DNA of 53,689 nt from an uncultured Burkholderiales bacterium (lineage in GTDB: Bacteria > Pseudomonadota > Gammaproteobacteria > Burkholderiales > Thiobacillaceae). Positions within the stretch are counted from its first letter, which is position 1; every line of letters starts with the position of its first letter. The notes under the pieces are model-generated. The model was not told where the DNA came from. It ran no database searches and saw nothing but the letters and a program-made list of their open reading frames with translations. A program made the position numbers and the translations under genes. Positions 45,772 through 53,689 of the stretch are shown here, one piece after another. The stretch spans positions 1-53,689 of the forward strand of contig CALHRD010000046.1 of NCBI GenBank assembly GCA_938038385.1, given 5' to 3'.

Positions 45772-46305
45772 GTGCTTGATTTCAACCGCAACCACTTCGA
45801 GCTGTTCGGCCTGTCGCCCGCCTTCGCACTGAGCCGGGAGTCGCTCGAACGCGCCTACCGGGACATCCAGGCCGAGATCCACCCCGATCGCTTCGCGCAT
45901 GCGGGCGAGGCCGAGCAGCGGCTGGCGATGCAGTGGACCGCGCGCGTCAACGAGGCCTATCAGACCTTGCGCCAGCCCTTCGAACGGGCCCGCTATCTGC
46001 TGGAGCTGCAGGGGGTGCACGCCATGGATGCGCGCAATACCGCCATGCCGGCGGATTTCCTGGTGCAGCAGATGGAATGGCGCGAGCGCCTTGAAGAGGC
46101 CAGGACGGCAAAGGATTTCGCGGCCCTGCAGCGCATGGAGTCCGACACGCGTGCCCAGGCCGAGCGGCTGGAGCGGCAGCTGGCCGAACTGCTCGACGAG
46201 CGCCAAGATTATGTCCAGGCGGCGGAAGTGCTGCGCAAGTACCGCTTCATGGACAAGCTGCGGCTGGAGATCGATCAGGCCATGGAGGAGCTCGACACAC
46301 CGTAG
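45772..46305 (+). CDS. hscB: Co-chaperone HscB
   Basis: This 177-residue J-type co-chaperone has the HPD motif ([12 protein letters not shown], 37-39) that stimulates HscA and a C-terminal three-helix bundle that binds IscU ([15 protein letters not shown]...). It starts at GTG (45772); no strong ribosome-binding site is seen. The TAG stop is part of a REP palindrome (46302). Confidence 0.92.
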   Translation: MLDFNRNHFELFGLSPAFALSRESLERAYRDIQAEIHPDRFAHAGEAEQRLAMQWTARVNEAYQTLRQPFERARYLLELQGVHAMDARNTAMPADFLVQQMEWRERLEEARTAKDFAALQRMESDTRAQAERLERQLAELLDERQDYVQAAEVLRKYRFMDKLRLEIDQAMEELDTP

Positions 46306-46343
46306 GTCGGGCTTGAGCCCGACTTGTCGGCCCGCAGGCCGAC
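46302..46343. repeat. REP unit with hairpin inside isc operon
   Basis: The unit GTAGGTCGGGCTTGAGCC...(46302-46323) and a second palindrome GTCGGCCCGCAGGCCGAC (46326-46343) fill the hscB-hscA gap. The hscB stop TAG (46303-46305) lies in it. The hairpins could stabilise upstream mRNA or reduce transcription onward. Confidence 0.78.
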
Positions 46344-46375
46344 GACACCTAACCCGACCCAGGACAAGATACGAC

Positions 46376-48236
<1,861 letters not shown>

Positions 48237-48244
<8 letters not shown>

Positions 48245-49043
48245 GCGCTTCAATCCTGCCGTGGTCGCCGAACTGCGCCAGCGGCTGGACGGCCATCCCA
48301 TCTATGCCGCCGTGCAGACCCTGGCCGACCTGCGCGTGTTCATGGCGCACCATGTCCATTCGGTGTGGGATTTCATGTCGCTCATCAAATACCTGCAACA
48401 CACCGTGGCCCCGGCGCGTTGGCCCTGGACGCCAGGACAGGACCCGTCGGTGCAGCGTTTCATCAACGAGCTGGTCCTGGAGGAGGAGACCGACGCCGCC
48501 GCCCCAGGCCAGCCGGGCGAGTTCGCCAGTCATTTCCAGCTCTATCTGGGCGCCATGCGCGAGATCGGCGCCGACGCCGAGCGCCCCGCCCGCTTCGTCG
48601 AACTGGTGCGCGATCGAGGTCTGGAGGCCGCGCTGCAATCCGGCCTCGTGCCCGAGCCCTCGCTCGCCTTCACGCGCGTGACCTTCGGCTTCATCGACAG
48701 TGGCAGGCCCCATGCCGCAGCCGCCGCCCTGGCCCTCGGCCGCGAGCACGTCATCCCCAACATGTTCCGCGCCTTTCTCGCCCGCATGGCGGTGAGCGAG
48801 CAGGATGCGCCCACCTTCCACTACTACCTCAAGCGCCATATCCATCTGGACGAGGACTTCCACGCGCCGCTGTCCATTCGTCTGCTCGATGGGCTCTGCG
48901 CCGGTGATCCGGTCAGGATCGCCGAGGCCGAGCAGGCCGCCCGGCGAGCGATCGAGGCGCGCATCCAGTTCTGGGATGGCGTACTGGCCGCCCTGCCCAG
49001 CCAACGACAACAACCGACCCGTATCGCAGCATGCCTCAACTGA
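48237..49043 (+). CDS. DUF3050 protein inside the isc operon, heme-oxygenase-like helical fold suggested
   Basis: This 268-residue protein matches the DUF3050 pattern: [29 protein letters not shown] near 25-55, [28 protein letters not shown], and [22 protein letters not shown]. The acidic and His residues (H38/H39/H41, E82-E84, E170/H171, D205...H209) recall the E/H/E and D-x3-H arrangement of heme-oxygenase-like diiron enzymes, but activity is not known. It overlaps hscA (8 bases) and fdx (13 bases), so it is expressed with the isc genes, which suggests a link to iron or clusters. Confidence 0.8.
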
Positions 49044-49369
49044 TCGTCCTGCCCCACGAAGAACTCTGCCCGGATGGCGCCGTCCTCGATGCCCAGAAAG
49101 GTGTCTCGATCTGCGACACCCTGCTCGATCACGGCATCGAGATCGAACACGCCTGCGAGAAGTCCTGCGCCTGCACGACCTGTCACGTGATCCTGCGCGA
49201 AGGCTACGACAGCCTGTCGGAGGCGACCGAGATGGAGGAGGACCTGTTGGACAAGGCCTGGGGCCTGGAGCCCACCTCGCGCCTGTCCTGCCAGGCCCTG
49301 GTCGGCGACCAGGACCTGGTGGTGGAGATCCCCAAGTATTCGATTAACATGGTCAAGGAAGGGCATTGA
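49031..49369 (+). CDS. fdx: ISC-type [2Fe-2S] ferredoxin
   Basis: This 112-residue protein has the four cluster ligands C42, C48, C51 (HACEKSCACTTCHVIL) and C87 (TSRLSCQAL), as in E. coli Fdx, plus C46. It gives electrons for cluster assembly. The ATG overlaps the DUF3050 end, so translation is coupled. Confidence 0.95.
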   Translation: MPQLIVLPHEELCPDGAVLDAQKGVSICDTLLDHGIEIEHACEKSCACTTCHVILREGYDSLSEATEMEEDLLDKAWGLEPTSRLSCQALVGDQDLVVEIPKYSINMVKEGH

Positions 49370-49446
49370 CGGCGGGTTGCGCGCAGCAAGTCGCCCTGCA
49401 ACGCCCAGCTGTTTCAGTTGCCACTCACCACGAGCCACCAGCCACC

Positions 49447-49641
49447 ATGAAATGGACCGACACCCTGGACATCGCCATCGCCCTGGCCGAACACCATCCT
49501 GACGTGGACCCGCAATACGTGCGTTTCACCGACTTGCACCGCTGGGTGATGGAACTGCCCGGTTTCGACGACGACCCCAACCGCTCGGGCGAAAAGATCC
49601 TGGAGGCCATCCAGATGGCCTGGATCGAGGAAGTGGACTGA
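49447..49641 (+). CDS. iscX: IscX/YfhJ Fe-S assembly regulator
   Basis: This 64-residue acidic protein matches IscX: MKWTDTLDIAIALAEHHPDVDPQYVRFTDLHRWVMELPGFDDDPNRSGEKILEAIQMAWIEE. IscX binds iron and IscS and slows or accelerates cluster formation depending on iron. The ATG at 49447 has weak upstream signals and lies 77 bases after fdx, so it ends the isc operon. Confidence 0.94.
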   Translation: MKWTDTLDIAIALAEHHPDVDPQYVRFTDLHRWVMELPGFDDDPNRSGEKILEAIQMAWIEEVD

Positions 49642-49707
49642 GCCTTGCGCCGTCGTCCTCGATACAACCTGCCGTCTACGGCCGGTTCGGCCCGTAGCTG
49701 GGGAATC

Positions 49708-49729
49708 GTAGGTCGGGCTTCAGCCCGAC
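49708..49729. repeat. REP unit
   Basis: A single unit of the GTAGGTCGGGCTTCAGCC family, between the iscX stop and the convergent HDOD gene. It is positioned where a terminator would be expected for both. Confidence 0.78.
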
Positions 49730-49761
49730 ATCCATGACAACCATGTCCGACCCGACAGCCC

Positions 49762-50628
49762 TCAATAGATGAGCGTGGCGCGCGGGTTGATGATCTCCAG
49801 GAGCTCCACCGCCTCCAGCAGGGCCTCTTGCCGGACGTCCGGCAGCGTGGCCGGGTCCAGCCCAAGTCGTGTCGCCGCCGCCGGATCGAAGGCCGGACGA
49901 TATTCCGGGTGGGGCTGCGCCGGCTTGAGCTGGGGGGCGCAGCCGCTGGCCATGTCCTGCGCCACGTGCAGGACCGCCACTTCGTTGACGAAGGCCGGCG
50001 CCTGCATGGGCTTGAGCTGCCAGGCCACAGTGGTCACGAGCAGGGGCGGCAGCCGCCAGGTGGCGAGCAGGGCCGCGCCCAGTTCGGCGTGGTCGAAGCC
50101 GAACGCGCGCCGCTCCCCGGCGGCCAGCTCGCGGGCCGTCACCCCGGCCGTCAGGATCTCCCGGTAATGCACCGGCCGCCGGGCATAGAACACCAGCCGG
50201 CCCGTGGCGTGCAGCAGACCGGCCAGGAAGAGGTCGTCGGCATTGCCGATGCGGGCCCGGCGCGCCAGGACACGGGCGATGGCGCCGCAGGCGGTGCTGT
50301 TCTCCCAGAAGGCCTGCATGTCCACGAGTTCCGCCGGCAGCCCTTTGAAGGCCCGTGTGACGGACACCGACAGCACCAGATTGCGCAGGGCCCGCTGGCC
50401 GATGAGGTTGATGGCCAGGGGGATGGTCCCCACCTTGGTCGGCAGCCCGAAGTAGGCGCTGTTGGCCATGCGCAGCACCGCTGTCGCCAGACCGGCGTCC
50501 ATCTGGATCACCTCGGCCATCTCTTGCAGAGTGGCCCGCGGATCCTCCATCAGTTCGTTCAGGCGCAGGGCCGCGTCGGGCAGGGTGAAGAGGGTGCCGA
50601 CTTCCTGCACCAGTTCTTGGGGGGTCAT
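49762..50628 (-). CDS. HDOD-domain signalling protein
   Basis: This 288-residue protein is mostly one HDOD domain: LFTLPDAALRLNELMEDPRATLQEMAEVIQMDAGLATAVLRMANSAYFGLPTKVGTIPLAINLIGQRALRNLVL, then CGAIARVLARRARIGNADDLFLAGLLHATGRLVFY, where a His-Ala replaces the catalytic His-Asp, so it is not a phosphodiesterase. GAGGTAAG precedes the ATG at 50628. It is separate from the other HDOD protein (33276-34802). Confidence 0.87.
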   Translation of the reverse strand: MTPQELVQEVGTLFTLPDAALRLNELMEDPRATLQEMAEVIQMDAGLATAVLRMANSAYFGLPTKVGTIPLAINLIGQRALRNLVLSVSVTRAFKGLPAELVDMQAFWENSTACGAIARVLARRARIGNADDLFLAGLLHATGRLVFYARRPVHYREILTAGVTARELAAGERRAFGFDHAELGAALLATWRLPPLLVTTVAWQLKPMQAPAFVNEVAVLHVAQDMASGCAPQLKPAQPHPEYRPAFDPAAATRLGLDPATLPDVRQEALLEAVELLEIINPRATLIY

Positions 50629-50809
50629 CACACTTACCTCGCCAGGTAACGGGACAAGAATACTCCCTCTCCCTGGCCGCCACACTCAACCCATCAGGTC
50701 ACGTTCCGACCGGCGTGCGGGATTGCACCCTCTCTGACAGAGGTCGATCGCCGTCTTCTCGGCGGCACTTGCGCTCACGCAGTCATGAACGCATTGCGTC
50801 GGGGGACGC

Positions 50810-53626
<2,817 letters not shown>

Positions 53627-53689
53627 GGTCGGACGGTCAGGGGAAAACGGGCAATCATAGGCAAGTTCGCGCGTGCGACTCAATCCGCC

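Noticed and set aside
49762-50628. Active HD phosphodiesterase
   Set aside because: The catalytic His-Asp pair is replaced (LLHATGRL), which marks an HDOD rather than HD-GYP domain.

Overview
This window looks like ordinary chromosome from a high-GC (by eye about two thirds G+C) member of the Pseudomonadota, most like a gamma- or betaproteobacterium. The support is gene order: SRP RNA-dnaX-ybaB-recR, xseB-ispA-dxs-folE2, nadE-glnB, and cysE-iscRSUA-hscBA-fdx-iscX. There is no phage, integrase, insertion sequence or CRISPR array. The mobile-looking content is limited to short repeats: four copies of a 206-272 bp multi-hairpin element and several REP-type palindromes. I cannot name the genus.

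Region by region. 1-5.9 kb: the end of an IclR-type regulator, a DUF6279-type lipoprotein, a FIST sensor protein coupled to a MEKHLA-domain protein, a cysteine-rich lipoprotein with CX3C pairs, a BT1/MFS-like transporter, a tiny lipoprotein and a half-size EamA transporter. 5.9-11 kb: a decayed monooxygenase gene, then a mostly plus-strand run of a DUF938 methyltransferase, a FemAB/GNAT-like protein, a DUF1993 protein, an unknown protein and an NYN-LOTUS putative RNase. 11-17.6 kb: a secreted protein pair with a FadL-type porin, acetate kinase, a shortened YcbK-like peptidase and an alpha-glucan phosphorylase. 17.6-21.6 kb: an overlapping three-gene unit (TauE permease, PhnD-like binding protein, PAS-GGDEF-EAL protein). 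21.6-31 kb: NAD synthetase with PII, glucokinase, a glutamine amidotransferase divergent from an aspartic protease, FolE2, and the isoprenoid genes dxs-ispA-xseB beside a tRNA-Arg. 31-41.4 kb, all minus strand: YbbN/CnoX, PurB, an HDOD protein, RecR, YbaB, DnaX, the 4.5S RNA, DAHP synthase, a desaturase and SuhB. 41.4-49.6 kb: TrmJ, CysE and a complete isc operon with an extra DUF3050 gene. 49.7 kb to the end: another HDOD protein and UvrA.

The most informative regulatory signals are two. (1) The DAHP synthase gene is preceded by a Phe-rich 20-codon reading frame and a strong intrinsic terminator. The end of the leader frame repeats the 3' arm of that terminator, which gives a simple ribosome-dependent attenuation model. 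(2) Three sites resembling the IscR type 1 operator are present, before iscR, before cysE and, unexpectedly, before folE2. Together they suggest a small iron-sulfur-responsive regulon that includes cysteine supply and a folate/queuosine-pathway enzyme.

The best candidates for undescribed biology are the TauE/PhnD/GGDEF-EAL unit, the coupled unknown-protein/NYN-LOTUS pair, the DUF3050 protein inside the isc operon, the CX3C lipoprotein, and the dispersed hairpin element. The element is flanked by 4-bp direct repeats and in one case sits inside a REP palindrome. All functions are read from sequence motifs and recalled family features; no database search was run.
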